Shown one piece after another: positions 33,170-41,206 of a stretch of 64,000 nucleotides of DNA (its first letter is position 1; the number at the start of each line of letters is the position of its first letter). Source of the DNA: Piscinibacterium candidicorallinum (lineage in GTDB: Bacteria > Pseudomonadota > Gammaproteobacteria > Burkholderiales > Burkholderiaceae_C); contig NZ_CP180191.1 of NCBI RefSeq assembly GCF_047549485.1, forward strand, positions 992,001 to 1,056,000, read 5' to 3'. The position numbers were made by a program, and so were the translations under genes. Below the pieces are notes generated by a model, which was given only the letters and a program-made list of their open reading frames with translations, ran no database searches and was not told the origin of the DNA.

Positions 33170-33198
33170 TTGTCCCTGTGGCGCACGCTGCCTAGCAT
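33170..33198 (+). promoter_or_regulatory. Predicted promoter of the rubrerythrin operon
   Basis: -35 TTGTCC (33170-33175), 17-bp spacer, -10 TAGCAT (33193-33198). The initiation point would lie about 45 bases before the rubrerythrin ATG. AAGGAG precedes that ATG as ribosome-binding site. Confidence 0.5.
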
Positions 33199-33251
33199 CG
33201 CCTGCGTTGGTGCGCCCCTGCACCAGCTCGACCCAACACAAGGAGATGTAG

Positions 33252-33674
33252 ATGCCCTCCCTCAAAGGTACGAAGACCCACGACAACCTGAAGGCCGCCT
33301 TCGCCGGTGAGTCCCAGGCCAACCGTCGCTACCTGTACTTCGCAAACAAGGCCGACGTGGAAGGCCATGCGGACGTGGCGGCGCTGTTCCGCTCCACCGC
33401 CGAAGGCGAGACCGGCCACGCGCACGGTCACCTGGACTACCTGGCCCAGGTGGGTGACCCCGCAACCGACATGCCAATCGGCTCGACGACTGACAACCTC
33501 AAGAGCGCCGTGGCCGGCGAGACGCACGAGTACACCGACATGTACCCGGGCATGGCCAAGCAGGCGCGCGACGAAGGCTTCGACGAGATTGCCGACTGGT
33601 TCGAGACCCTGGCCAAGGCCGAGCGCAGCCACGCCAACAAGTTCGCGAAGGCGCTGGAGTCCGTGAACGCTTGA
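33252..33674 (+). CDS. Rubrerythrin-like diiron protein, single ferritin-like domain
   Basis: The 140-residue protein is a rubrerythrin ferritin-like domain without the C-terminal rubredoxin domain. Iron ligands can be placed: Glu20 in FAGESQANRRY, Glu53 and His56 in EGETGHAHGH, Glu90 and Glu93 in AGETHEYTDM, Glu124 and His127 in AKAERSHANKF. Proteins of this kind reduce peroxide or protect against oxidants. An AGGAG site is 7 bases upstream of the ATG. The next genes encode a CCG-domain Fe-S oxidoreductase and a DUF3501 protein, a trio I recognise as conserved in proteobacteria. Confidence 0.93.
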   Translation: MPSLKGTKTHDNLKAAFAGESQANRRYLYFANKADVEGHADVAALFRSTAEGETGHAHGHLDYLAQVGDPATDMPIGSTTDNLKSAVAGETHEYTDMYPGMAKQARDEGFDEIADWFETLAKAERSHANKFAKALESVNA

Positions 33675-33689
33675 GTGTTCACCGCGCGT

Positions 33690-33729
33690 GACTGCGGAAG
33701 GCTGGCATTTCAAAGGCCTTTCCGCAGTC
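33690..33729 (+). terminator. Strong hairpin after the rubrerythrin gene
   Basis: GACTGCGGAA (33690-33699) and TTCCGCAGTC (33720-33729) form a perfect 10-bp stem that continues with GGC/GCC after one bulge. It lies 15 bases after the rubrerythrin stop and three bases before a dispersed hairpin repeat. It may attenuate read-through into the Fe-S gene or stabilise the rubrerythrin mRNA. Confidence 0.55.
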
Positions 33730-33732
33730 TCC

Positions 33733-33786
33733 ATGCGGCTTTCCAGCCAAAAATGCCTGGAAAACCGCATGGATCAAGCGAATTGC
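33733..33786 (+). repeat. Dispersed hairpin repeat, copy 3 (plus)
   Basis: 54 nt, starting CC-ATGCGGCTTTCCAG and ending CCGCATGGATCAAGCG plus six bases. The arms form a nearly complete 12-bp stem (GCGG-x-TTTCCAG with CTGGAAA-x-CCGC). It aligns without gaps to the copy at 50326 with about 11 mismatches in 48 nt. In frame it reads MRLSSQKCLENRMDQANC. Confidence 0.8.
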
Positions 33787-33839
33787 CTCCTTGATCGTCT
33801 GAACAGCAGTACCCACAACAGCAACAACAGGGACCCTCC

Positions 33840-35192
33840 ATGAGCCAACGCGAAGGCAATCTCGAAGCGCCCACCCGGCACCCGCTGGATTGGAAGAACC
33901 CGGAATTCTGGGATGTCGAGAAGCTCAATGCCGAGATGGAGCGGGTGTTCGACATCTGCCACGGCTGCCGCCGCTGCGTGAGCCTGTGCGGCAGCTTCCC
34001 CACGCTGTTCGACCTCATCGACGAGGGCCCCACGGGCGAGATGGACGGCGTGAAGAAGGAGGACTACGTCAAGGTCGTGGACCAGTGCTACCTGTGCGAC
34101 GTCTGCTACATGACCAAGTGCCCCTACGTGCCGCCGCACCCCTGGAACCTGGACTTCCCGCACCTGATGCTGCGCGCCAAGGCCGTGCAGTTCAAGCAGG
34201 GCACGCCCACCAAGTCGCGCGACATCACACTCTCCAACACGGATGCCAACGGCAAGCTGGCCGCCATTCCCGTGGTGGCGCAGACCGTGAATGCGCTGGC
34301 CAAGATGCCGGCCGTGCGCAAGCTCGGCGAGAACATGATCGGCGTGCACAAGGACGCCTGGGTGCCGGAGTTCACCAGCAGGAAGTTCCGCCCCAACGCT
34401 GCACCCAGCCAGCCGCACCCTGTGAAGAATGGCGAGCGCACGCCGGGCAAGGTGGCCGTCTATTCCACCTGCTACGTGAACTACAACGAGCCGGGCATCG
34501 GCCATGACTTCCTCAAGGTGCTGGAGCACAACGCGATCCCCTACGTCATCGTCGAGAAGGAGGCCTGTTGCGGCATGCCCAAGCTCGAACTCGGTGACCT
34601 GGACAGTGTGGCCGCCAACAAGGAGAAGAACGTCCCGCAGCTGGCCAAGCTCGCGCGCGAGGGCTATGCCATCGTCGGCCTGATCCCGAGCTGCAACCTG
34701 ATGTTCAAGCAGGAACTGCCGCTCATGTTCCCTGAGGACGAAGACCTCAAGCTCGTGCAGAAGGCGGTGTGGGACCCGTTCAACTACTTGGAAGCCCGTA
34801 AGAAGGACGGCCTGCTCAAGACGGAGTTCCCGAAGAGCCTGGGCAACATCAGCTACCACGTGAGCTGCCACCTGCGCGTGCAGAACATCGGCCTGAAGAC
34901 GCGCGACTTCCTGCAGAGCATTCCGGACACCAAGGTCACCACCGTGGAGCGCTGCTCCGGCCACGCCGGCACCTGGGGCGTGAAGAAGGAATTCCACGAG
35001 CGCAGCATGAAGATCGGCAAGCCCGTCTTCCGTCAGATGGAAGAGGCCGCGCCGGATCATGTCAGTTCAGACTGCGCGCTGGCCGGTCATCACATCGAGC
35101 AGGGCATGGAGCAACTGAAGGCTGGCAGTGCAGCCGGAAAGGTGGCGCATCCCATCACCCTCGTGCGCAAGGCCTACGGCCTGCCAGACTGA
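33840..35192 (+). CDS. Fe-S oxidoreductase with two ferredoxin-type and CCG motifs
   Basis: The 450-residue cytoplasmic protein resembles GlpC/heterodisulfide-reductase-type electron carriers. Two cluster motifs lie near the N terminus: C40-x2-C43-x2-C46-x3-C50 (CHGCRRCVSLC) and C83-x2-C86-x2-C89-x4-C94 (CYLCDVCYMTKC). Cysteine-rich domain motifs follow: EKEACCGMPKLE and SYHVSCHLRVQN with ERCSGHAGTWG. It probably passes electrons to or from the rubrerythrin encoded upstream. The physiological donor is unknown. The DUF3501 gene begins 36 bp after its stop. Confidence 0.88.
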   Translation: MSQREGNLEAPTRHPLDWKNPEFWDVEKLNAEMERVFDICHGCRRCVSLCGSFPTLFDLIDEGPTGEMDGVKKEDYVKVVDQCYLCDVCYMTKCPYVPPHPWNLDFPHLMLRAKAVQFKQGTPTKSRDITLSNTDANGKLAAIPVVAQTVNALAKMPAVRKLGENMIGVHKDAWVPEFTSRKFRPNAAPSQPHPVKNGERTPGKVAVYSTCYVNYNEPGIGHDFLKVLEHNAIPYVIVEKEACCGMPKLELGDLDSVAANKEKNVPQLAKLAREGYAIVGLIPSCNLMFKQELPLMFPEDEDLKLVQKAVWDPFNYLEARKKDGLLKTEFPKSLGNISYHVSCHLRVQNIGLKTRDFLQSIPDTKVTTVERCSGHAGTWGVKKEFHERSMKIGKPVFRQMEEAAPDHVSSDCALAGHHIEQGMEQLKAGSAAGKVAHPITLVRKAYGLPD

Positions 35193-35228
35193 ATCCGACC
35201 CTCATCCTCCAGAAGCAAAGCTGCCCCC

Positions 35229-35825
35229 ATGAGCACGACCATGAACAAGATCACCCGCGATTCGCTGATGACGCTTGAGGCCTACGCCAAGGCCCGCCCC
35301 GAGTTCCGCAAGCAGGTGCTCGAGCACAAGAAGCTGCGCACCGTGGCGGTGGGCAACCACGTCACTCTCATCTTCGAAGACGAACTCACCGTGCGCTATC
35401 AGATCCAGGAGATGCTGCGCATCGAGAAGACCTTCGAGGAGCGCGGCATTCTGGATGAGTTGGAGGCCTACAACCCGCTCGTCCCGGACGGCCGCAACTT
35501 CAAAGCCACCATGATGATCGAGTACCCCGAGGTGGCCGAGCGCAAGGAAGCGCTGCAGCGCCTCAAGGGCATCGAGCACAAGGTCTGGGTGCAGGTCGAG
35601 GGTTCACCCAAGGTCTACGCCATTGCCGACGAAGATCTGGAACGCAGCAACGACACCAAGACCAGTGCTGTGCACTTCATGCGTTTCGAGCTCACCGACG
35701 AGATGGCCGCTGCGCTCAAGTACGGCGTCACGCTCTCCGTGGGCGTGGATCACCCGATGTACAGCCAGGCCGTGAGCCCGCTGCCCATCGAGGTGCGCAA
35801 TGCGCTCGTGAAGGATCTGGCGTGA
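35229..35825 (+). CDS. DUF3501 family protein
   Basis: The 198-residue soluble protein has no signal peptide or membrane helix. It opens MSTTMNKITRDSLMTLEAYA, followed by VGNHVTLIFEDELTVRYQIQ and the well-conserved IQEMLRIEKTFEERGILDEL; these features place it in DUF3501. The biochemical role is unknown. Its regular place after rubrerythrin and a CCG Fe-S protein suggests a shared function in oxidant defence or iron-sulfur redox chemistry. The stop overlaps the GTG of the next small gene (GTGA). Confidence 0.85.
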   Translation: MSTTMNKITRDSLMTLEAYAKARPEFRKQVLEHKKLRTVAVGNHVTLIFEDELTVRYQIQEMLRIEKTFEERGILDELEAYNPLVPDGRNFKATMMIEYPEVAERKEALQRLKGIEHKVWVQVEGSPKVYAIADEDLERSNDTKTSAVHFMRFELTDEMAAALKYGVTLSVGVDHPMYSQAVSPLPIEVRNALVKDLA

Positions 35826-36070
35826 ACGGAACGCCGCTCGACGAGAAGCGCTGGTTTTTCTGGCTGAATCTGTTCGTCGGCCTCGTGCTTGCTTCGCAGA
35901 TCCTGCGCGTGGCTGGCGTACCGGAGGGCTTTGATCGCAACTGGGCGCAGTGGATCGTTGCGATCGTGACGATCTTGGGCTGCGCGCGGTTCTCGGGTTG
36001 GATCGTCTGGCTGATGGTGCTCTGGTTGAAGCCAGAGCTGATCAAAGAGAAGTCTTCGCCTCCAGCTTGA
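35822..36070 (+). CDS. Small two-helix membrane protein coupled to DUF3501
   Basis: An 82-residue protein starting with GTG, overlapping the stop of the DUF3501 gene by 4 bp. It has two likely membrane helices (FFWLNLFVGLVLASQIL and WIVAIVTILGCARFSGWIVW) and a charged tail. I do not recognise a family. Coupled translation with DUF3501 suggests it belongs to the rubrerythrin operon and could anchor the complex to the membrane. Confidence 0.65.
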   Translation: MNGTPLDEKRWFFWLNLFVGLVLASQILRVAGVPEGFDRNWAQWIVAIVTILGCARFSGWIVWLMVLWLKPELIKEKSSPPA

Positions 36071-36086
36071 AGCGTCGGTCCGAAGG

Positions 36087-37301
36087 TCAGGCTGCAAACC
36101 GCAGTGTGTTGCGGCCGGCGGCCTTGGCGGCGTACATCGCGTCGTCTGCGCGCTGGATGTATGCGTCCATCGGCTTGCCTGGCAGATGGCCCACAAATGC
36201 ACCGACGCTGGCGCTGACGGTCAATGCATCCACCGACGCACTGATGCCCTCCAACGGTACCTTCAGGCCTGAGAGGCGCTCATAGAGACGCTGGGCGAGG
36301 ACCTGCCCGTCGCCGGGTGCGGGCTCCAGCCAGGCAACGCAGAGTTCCTCTCCGCCGATGCGCGCGGCCACGGCGCCTTCAGGCAGGGCCCGGCGAATCA
36401 CCGCGCCGACTTCCGCGATCACCCGGTCACCGGCGGCATGTCCATGGCGGTCATTGATCTGCTTGAAGTGATCCATGTCCAGCAGCACCACGCACAGCGG
36501 GCTGGTGCTGCTGGAGCGCACGAGCAGGCGGCGGCATTCATCAAAGAAGCCGCGGCGGTTGAGCAGGCCGGTCAGCGCATCCTGCGTGGCCCAGCGCACC
36601 AGACGATGCACCGCGTTCTGCACGTAGCGCAGCATGGGGCGGAAGATCACGAAGGCCTCAAAAATCAGCGTGATGAGCACCGCCGCCAGGTTCAAGCCGG
36701 CGGCCAGTGCCATGCGATCCACCCGCTGCTCGGCCTCGGCGGTGTACTGCGCCACCGCGCGCTCCATGCGCACCGCCAGATGCTCGGTGGCCTCGTCGCG
36801 CAGGCGGTAGGCAATCAGGTCACGATCCGGGTATTCGGCCAGCTCCCGGGCGTCGGCGACGAACTTGCGCAGCGAGGCGTCCAGCTCAAAGGGCTTGTCG
36901 AAATAGATCGCGCGCAGGGCCGGGCTGAGCTTGGTGGTGAAGCGGCTGGGGTGGTCCGGGTCGACCAACGAGAGGTGCGCGTACTCCATCTCGTTGATCG
37001 AGGTCAGCAGCAACTCGCGCGTGGCGTCCGTGGGGGCAACGCTGTAGTCGAGGCCAAAGAGCGCCACGCGGCTGGCGTAGGTCACTTGCTTGGCCGCCAC
37101 GCTGATCACGGTGGCCGAGGCGCGCTGCTCATCGATCACCTGGCGCAGCAGCCAGTAGCTGGTTGCGCTCAGGATCAGCAGAAGCAGCAGGCAGGCGGTG
37201 AAGCCGATGGTCAGCCGCTGCGTGACCGTGTCGCGGACCTCGACCGAGGTTTCCGCGACCGGCTCTGCAGGGCGCAATCCGGGCCAGCGGCGCTTGCTCA
37301 T
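36087..37301 (-). CDS. Membrane-bound diguanylate cyclase (GGDEF)
   Basis: The 404-residue protein has two transmembrane helices (about 30-50 and 205-225: LLLLILSATSYWLL and AAGLNLAAVLITLIFEAFVIF) around a periplasmic sensor region of about 150 residues. A GGDEF domain follows from DALTGLLNRRGFFDECRRLL. The active-site loop is GGEEL at residues 316-320, with the catalytic acidic residues kept, so it should make cyclic di-GMP. An RxxD inhibitory site is not evident at the usual spacing. It ends close to the convergent rubrerythrin operon and starts 21 bp after purH. Confidence 0.88.
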   Translation of the reverse strand: MSKRRWPGLRPAEPVAETSVEVRDTVTQRLTIGFTACLLLLLILSATSYWLLRQVIDEQRASATVISVAAKQVTYASRVALFGLDYSVAPTDATRELLLTSINEMEYAHLSLVDPDHPSRFTTKLSPALRAIYFDKPFELDASLRKFVADARELAEYPDRDLIAYRLRDEATEHLAVRMERAVAQYTAEAEQRVDRMALAAGLNLAAVLITLIFEAFVIFRPMLRYVQNAVHRLVRWATQDALTGLLNRRGFFDECRRLLVRSSSTSPLCVVLLDMDHFKQINDRHGHAAGDRVIAEVGAVIRRALPEGAVAARIGGEELCVAWLEPAPGDGQVLAQRLYERLSGLKVPLEGISASVDALTVSASVGAFVGHLPGKPMDAYIQRADDAMYAAKAAGRNTLRFAA

Positions 37302-37322
37302 GCGGCCTCGCCTGCCAGCCGA

Positions 37323-38903
37323 TCAGTGGCGGAAGTGCCGCACGCCCGTCAGTACCATGGCCACGCCGCGTTCGTTGGCCGCTGCGATCACTTCCTCGTC
37401 GCGCATCGAACCGCCTGGTTGGATCACGGCCACGGCGCCGGCGTCAGCCAGCACGTCCAGGCCGTCGCGGAAGGGGAAGAAGGCGTCGGATGCGACCACG
37501 CTGCCCTTGATCTCCAGGCCGGCATTGGCGGCCTTGATGGCGGCAATGCGCGCGCTGTCCACACGGCTCATCTGGCCGGCGCCCACGCCCACGGTCATGC
37601 CGTCCTTGCAGAAGACGATGGCATTGCTCTTGACGAACTTGGCCACGCGCCAGGCAAAGAGCAGATCACGAAGCTGATCCTTGGTGGGCGCGAGCGTGGT
37701 CACGACCTTGAGCTCGGCCTCGCTCATGGTGCGGGTGTCCGGCGACTGGGCCAGGATGCCGCCGCCCACGCGCTTGATGTCCAGGGGGTTCTGGCCGTCG
37801 CCCAGGCTCACGGTCATGAGGCGCAGGTTCTGCTTGGCGGCAAACACGGCGCGCGCGGCATCGTCGAAGGCCGGGGCAATGATGACCTCGGCAAACTGCT
37901 TGCTCATGGCCTCGGCGCAGGCGGCATCCACCGTGCGGTTGAAGGCGATGATGCCGCCGAAGGCGCTGGTGGTGTCGGTCTTGAAGGCCTTCTGATAGGC
38001 GGCCAGTGGGCTGTCGGCAATGGCCACGCCGCAGGGGTTGGCGTGCTTGATGATGACGCAGGCGGGTTCATCCGTGAACTGGCGCACGCATTCCCATGCG
38101 GCGTCGGCGTCTGCGATGTTGTTGTAGGACAGTTCCTTGCCCTGAAGCTGGGTGTAGCCAGCCAGCAGGCCCTTGGGTACACCGGCGGTCAGCACGTCTT
38201 CATAGAAGGCCGCGCTCTGATGCGGGTTCTCGCCATAGCGCATGTCCTGCACCTTCTTGAACTGCACGGTGAGCACATCCGGGTAGGCGCGTGCATTCTC
38301 GGTGCTGCCGTCGTTCGAAAGGCGCGTCAGGAAGTTGGCGATCATGCCGTCGTAGCGCGCGGTGTGGGCAAACACCTTCTTGGCCAGGGCCAGGCGCGTG
38401 GCGTAGGTGGTGGCGCCTGCGTTTGCCTTCATCTCATCGAGCACGGTCGCGTAGTCGGCCGGGTCGATCACCACCGTCACGCCGTGATGGTTCTTGGCCG
38501 AGGAGCGCAGCATGGCCGGCCCGCCGATGTCGATGTTCTCGATGGCGTCCTCGAACGTCACGCCCGGCTTGCTGATCGTGGCCTCGAAGGGATACAGGTT
38601 GACGACCACGAGGTCGATGGTGGGGATGCCGTGTGCCTTGATGGTGTCCATGTGCGCGGGCAGGTCGCGCCGTGCCAGCAGGCCACCGTGCACTGTGGGG
38701 TGCAGGGTCTTGACGCGGCCGTCGAGCATTTCCGGAAAGCCCGTGTGCTGGCTGATTTCGGTCACCGGCAGGCCGTTGTCGGCCAGCAGCTTGGCAGTGC
38801 CGCCCGTGGAGATGAGCTTCAAGCCCAGGCCGTGCAGGGCGCGGGCAAAGTCGAGCACGCCGGTCTTGTCGGAGACGGAGAGCAGGGCGGTTTGGATGGT
38901 CAT
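37323..38903 (-). CDS. purH: Bifunctional AICAR transformylase/IMP cyclohydrolase PurH
   Basis: PurH catalyses the last two steps of IMP synthesis. The 526-residue protein has an N-terminal IMP cyclohydrolase (MGS-like) domain, about 1-190, with ISTGGTAKLLADNGLPVTEI and GFPEMLDGRVKTLHP. A C-terminal AICAR transformylase domain contains IIKHANPCGVAI, TTSAFGGIIAFNR and PGGSMRDEEVIAAANERG. Length is standard. It is preceded by the MazG-GNAT fusion gene and followed by the diguanylate cyclase gene on the same strand. Confidence 0.97.
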   Translation of the reverse strand: MTIQTALLSVSDKTGVLDFARALHGLGLKLISTGGTAKLLADNGLPVTEISQHTGFPEMLDGRVKTLHPTVHGGLLARRDLPAHMDTIKAHGIPTIDLVVVNLYPFEATISKPGVTFEDAIENIDIGGPAMLRSSAKNHHGVTVVIDPADYATVLDEMKANAGATTYATRLALAKKVFAHTARYDGMIANFLTRLSNDGSTENARAYPDVLTVQFKKVQDMRYGENPHQSAAFYEDVLTAGVPKGLLAGYTQLQGKELSYNNIADADAAWECVRQFTDEPACVIIKHANPCGVAIADSPLAAYQKAFKTDTTSAFGGIIAFNRTVDAACAEAMSKQFAEVIIAPAFDDAARAVFAAKQNLRLMTVSLGDGQNPLDIKRVGGGILAQSPDTRTMSEAELKVVTTLAPTKDQLRDLLFAWRVAKFVKSNAIVFCKDGMTVGVGAGQMSRVDSARIAAIKAANAGLEIKGSVVASDAFFPFRDGLDVLADAGAVAVIQPGGSMRDEEVIAAANERGVAMVLTGVRHFRH

Positions 38904-38934
38904 GAGATGTGTTCCGAGAGCGATTGAATGGAAA

Positions 38935-39849
38935 TCAGAGTTGTTCGAGGTATTCGCTGCGCAGCAGCGCGTACTGCAGTTCGTCGGCCCACTGGCCGTC
39001 TTCGCGCGGGTAGCTGCCGCGGAAGTGCGCCTCGCGGCGCCAGCCCAGAGCTTCGAGCAGGTTCAGCGCAGGCACGTTGCGTTCGTCGATGATGGCAACC
39101 ACGCGGCGCAGGTCGAGCGCGCCGAAGAGCTCGCCCAGCAGGGCCCGTACCGCCTCGCGGGCGTAGCCCAGGCCATGGTGCTCGCGGGCGAAGGTGAAGC
39201 CGATCTCGGCCGTGTCGCCTTCGGCATCCAGGTTCACGGCCACATCACCGATCAGCCCGGGGGCGTCCTTGCGCTCCACGGCAAACTGGTTCCACTGGCC
39301 GCGCAGCGGTTCGTGCAGCTCGAACATGTCGGCCACCAGCTGCGCCGCATTGGTGCGGCTGTAGGGCAGGCTCCAGCCCTGGTAGCGGGCGATGGCCGGG
39401 TCGTTGCGGTAGGCGTGCAGCGCGTCCACGTCGCCCAGCTTGAAGCTGCGCACGATCAGGCGTTCGGTCTCCAGCCGGAAGCTGCCATGCCGCTCATGCC
39501 GGTCGGCCCACTTGAGCCATTTGCGCTGCATGGCGCCGGCCACGTCGATCTGGTGGTGGCGGCCCAGCAAAAGCAGCTGACCGAGCACGTCGGCAAACTC
39601 GTTTTCGAAGGTGGTGCGCAGGTCTGTTGCGCTCTGGCCGCGGGTGCGCGCCTGGCCCTGCATCTTCAGAGCGGCCTGCGTGAGCTCACCCAGCTCCTCC
39701 TGCAGCTTGAGCAGATACCAGCTGTCGCTGCGGTCAAAGCCGAAGTGCTCCGCATAGCGGCGCGATATGGCATCCAGCCGCTCGGTGAGCGCATCGATCT
39801 GGGTCAGGTCGGGCAGGCCGGAAGCGGCTTTGATGGGAGCAGGGTGCAT
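38935..39849 (-). CDS. MazG-like pyrophosphohydrolase fused to a GNAT acetyltransferase
   Basis: The 304-residue protein appears to have two domains. Residues about 15-115 look like a MazG-type all-alpha NTP pyrophosphohydrolase, with LLKLQEELGELTQAALKMQG (the E-x2-E metal site) and FENEFADVLGQLLLLGRHH (the E-x2-D site). Residues about 122-300 look like a RimJ-type GNAT domain, opening RLETERLIVRSFKLGDVDAL, with GFTFAREHHGLGYAREAVRAL as the acetyl-CoA loop. I know of no characterised protein with this fusion. The ATG overlaps the fis stop (TGATG), so it is co-translated with fis. Confidence 0.78.
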   Translation of the reverse strand: MHPAPIKAASGLPDLTQIDALTERLDAISRRYAEHFGFDRSDSWYLLKLQEELGELTQAALKMQGQARTRGQSATDLRTTFENEFADVLGQLLLLGRHHQIDVAGAMQRKWLKWADRHERHGSFRLETERLIVRSFKLGDVDALHAYRNDPAIARYQGWSLPYSRTNAAQLVADMFELHEPLRGQWNQFAVERKDAPGLIGDVAVNLDAEGDTAEIGFTFAREHHGLGYAREAVRALLGELFGALDLRRVVAIIDERNVPALNLLEALGWRREAHFRGSYPREDGQWADELQYALLRSEYLEQL

Positions 39850-40085
39850 CAGAGCAGGCCGTGGTCCGTGAGCTTCTTGCGCAGGGTGTTGCGGTTGATG
39901 CCCAGCATCTGCGCAGCCAGGCTCTGGTTGCCGCCGGCGCGGTCCATGACCACTTCGAGCATGGGCTTCTCCGCGGCGCGGATCACCATGTCGTACACGT
40001 TGCTGACGTCTTCGCCGTCGAGATCACGAAAGAATTTGTCGAGGTTGCGGCGTACGCAGTCCTCGATGGAGGGGGGATGGCTCAT
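39849..40085 (-). CDS. fis: Nucleoid-associated regulator Fis
   Basis: Fis bends DNA and regulates rRNA, recombination and growth-phase genes. The 78-residue protein is shorter than E. coli Fis (98), as usual in betaproteobacteria. The C-terminal helix-turn-helix is intact (LEVVMDRAGGNQSLAAQMLG, then INRNTLRKKL). The gene overlaps dusB by 4 bp (ATGA), the standard dusB-fis arrangement, and its stop overlaps the next ATG. Confidence 0.95.
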   Translation of the reverse strand: MSHPPSIEDCVRRNLDKFFRDLDGEDVSNVYDMVIRAAEKPMLEVVMDRAGGNQSLAAQMLGINRNTLRKKLTDHGLL

Positions 40086-41089
40086 GCGGCTTGAAGTTGT
40101 TGGTATCGGAGTTCATCGCCCGCAGCGATGAGCTCGTCGAAGTAGTCAGACACCGCCTGCCACTGGGCCTGCGTATCTTCAATGGGGGTGAGGCGCTGCC
40201 AGAAGGCGTCGCTGCCGATCAGGCCCTCGTTGTACCAGCCGATGTGCTTGCGCGCCGTGCGCACGCCCATGAACTCCCCGTAGAAGGCGTAGTGCGCCTC
40301 CAGGTGTTCGAGGAGGATGGGCTTGATGGCCGAAGGCTTCGGGTCAGGCTTCAGTTCGCCCGTGGCGAGAAAGTGCGCCACCTGGCCATAGATCCAGGGG
40401 CGGCCCTGGCCGGCGCGGCCGATCATCACAGCGTCGGCGCCCGTCAGTGCCAGCACCTGCTTCGCTTTCTGCGGAGAATCGATGTCACCGTTGGCCACGA
40501 CCGGGATCGACACGGCAGCCTTCACAGCCGCAATGGTCTCGTACTCGGCCTGGCCGGTGTAGAGATCGGCCCGCGTGCGGCCGTGCAGGGTCAGCATGGC
40601 AATGCCGGCTTCCTGCGCCATGCGGGCAATCGTCAGTGCATTGCGATGACTGCGGTCCCAGCCCGTGCGGAACTTCAGCGTCACGGGCACATCCACGGCG
40701 CGCACCACGGCGTCCAGCAGGCGAGCTACCAGTGGCTCGTCGCGCAGCAGGGCGCTGCCGCAGGCCACGTTGCAGACCTTCTTGGCCGGGCAGCCCATGT
40801 TGATGTCGATGATCGCGGCGCCCTTGTCCACGTTGAACTTGGCGGCTTCGGCGAGCATCGCGGGGTCGCTGCCCGCGATCTGCACGGCAATCGGCGCAAT
40901 CTCGCCCGCGTGGTTCAGACGGCGCGTGGTCTTGTCGGTCGCCCAGAGCTTGGGGTTGCTCGCCGCCATCTCGCTGACGGCATAGCCCGCGCCCAACTGC
41001 TTGCACAGCTGCCGGAACGGCCGATCCGTGACGCCGGCCATGGGCGCGACGAACACGTTGTTGGGCAGCAAATGGGGGCCGATGCGCAT
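40082..41089 (-). CDS. dusB: tRNA-dihydrouridine synthase DusB
   Basis: DusB uses FMN and NADPH to reduce uridine in the D loop of tRNA. The 335-residue TIM-barrel protein has FVAPMAGVTDRPFRQLC, the active-site motif DINMGCPAKKVCN with catalytic Cys100, KFRTGWDRSHRNAL, MLTLHGRTR and MIGRAGQGRPWIYGQ. Length is typical. It is coupled to fis by a 4-bp overlap. Translation starts at MRIGPHLLPNNVFVAPMAG. Confidence 0.96.
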   Translation of the reverse strand: MRIGPHLLPNNVFVAPMAGVTDRPFRQLCKQLGAGYAVSEMAASNPKLWATDKTTRRLNHAGEIAPIAVQIAGSDPAMLAEAAKFNVDKGAAIIDINMGCPAKKVCNVACGSALLRDEPLVARLLDAVVRAVDVPVTLKFRTGWDRSHRNALTIARMAQEAGIAMLTLHGRTRADLYTGQAEYETIAAVKAAVSIPVVANGDIDSPQKAKQVLALTGADAVMIGRAGQGRPWIYGQVAHFLATGELKPDPKPSAIKPILLEHLEAHYAFYGEFMGVRTARKHIGWYNEGLIGSDAFWQRLTPIEDTQAQWQAVSDYFDELIAAGDELRYQQLQAA

Positions 41090-41206
41090 GGCGCAGACGA
41101 GACGTGGGCGGGGGGATTGGGGCCGGGCGGGAAGGCGCGAACTATACCACCCGGGTGCCTAAATATTGTGCAGTTCGCAATGCGTCTGGTACCGCACTAC
41201 GCGCAA

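Noticed and set aside
36438..38927. 829-codon plus-strand open frame
   Set aside because: It is the mirror of purH and the diguanylate cyclase gene; composition is that of an antisense frame and no motif is seen.
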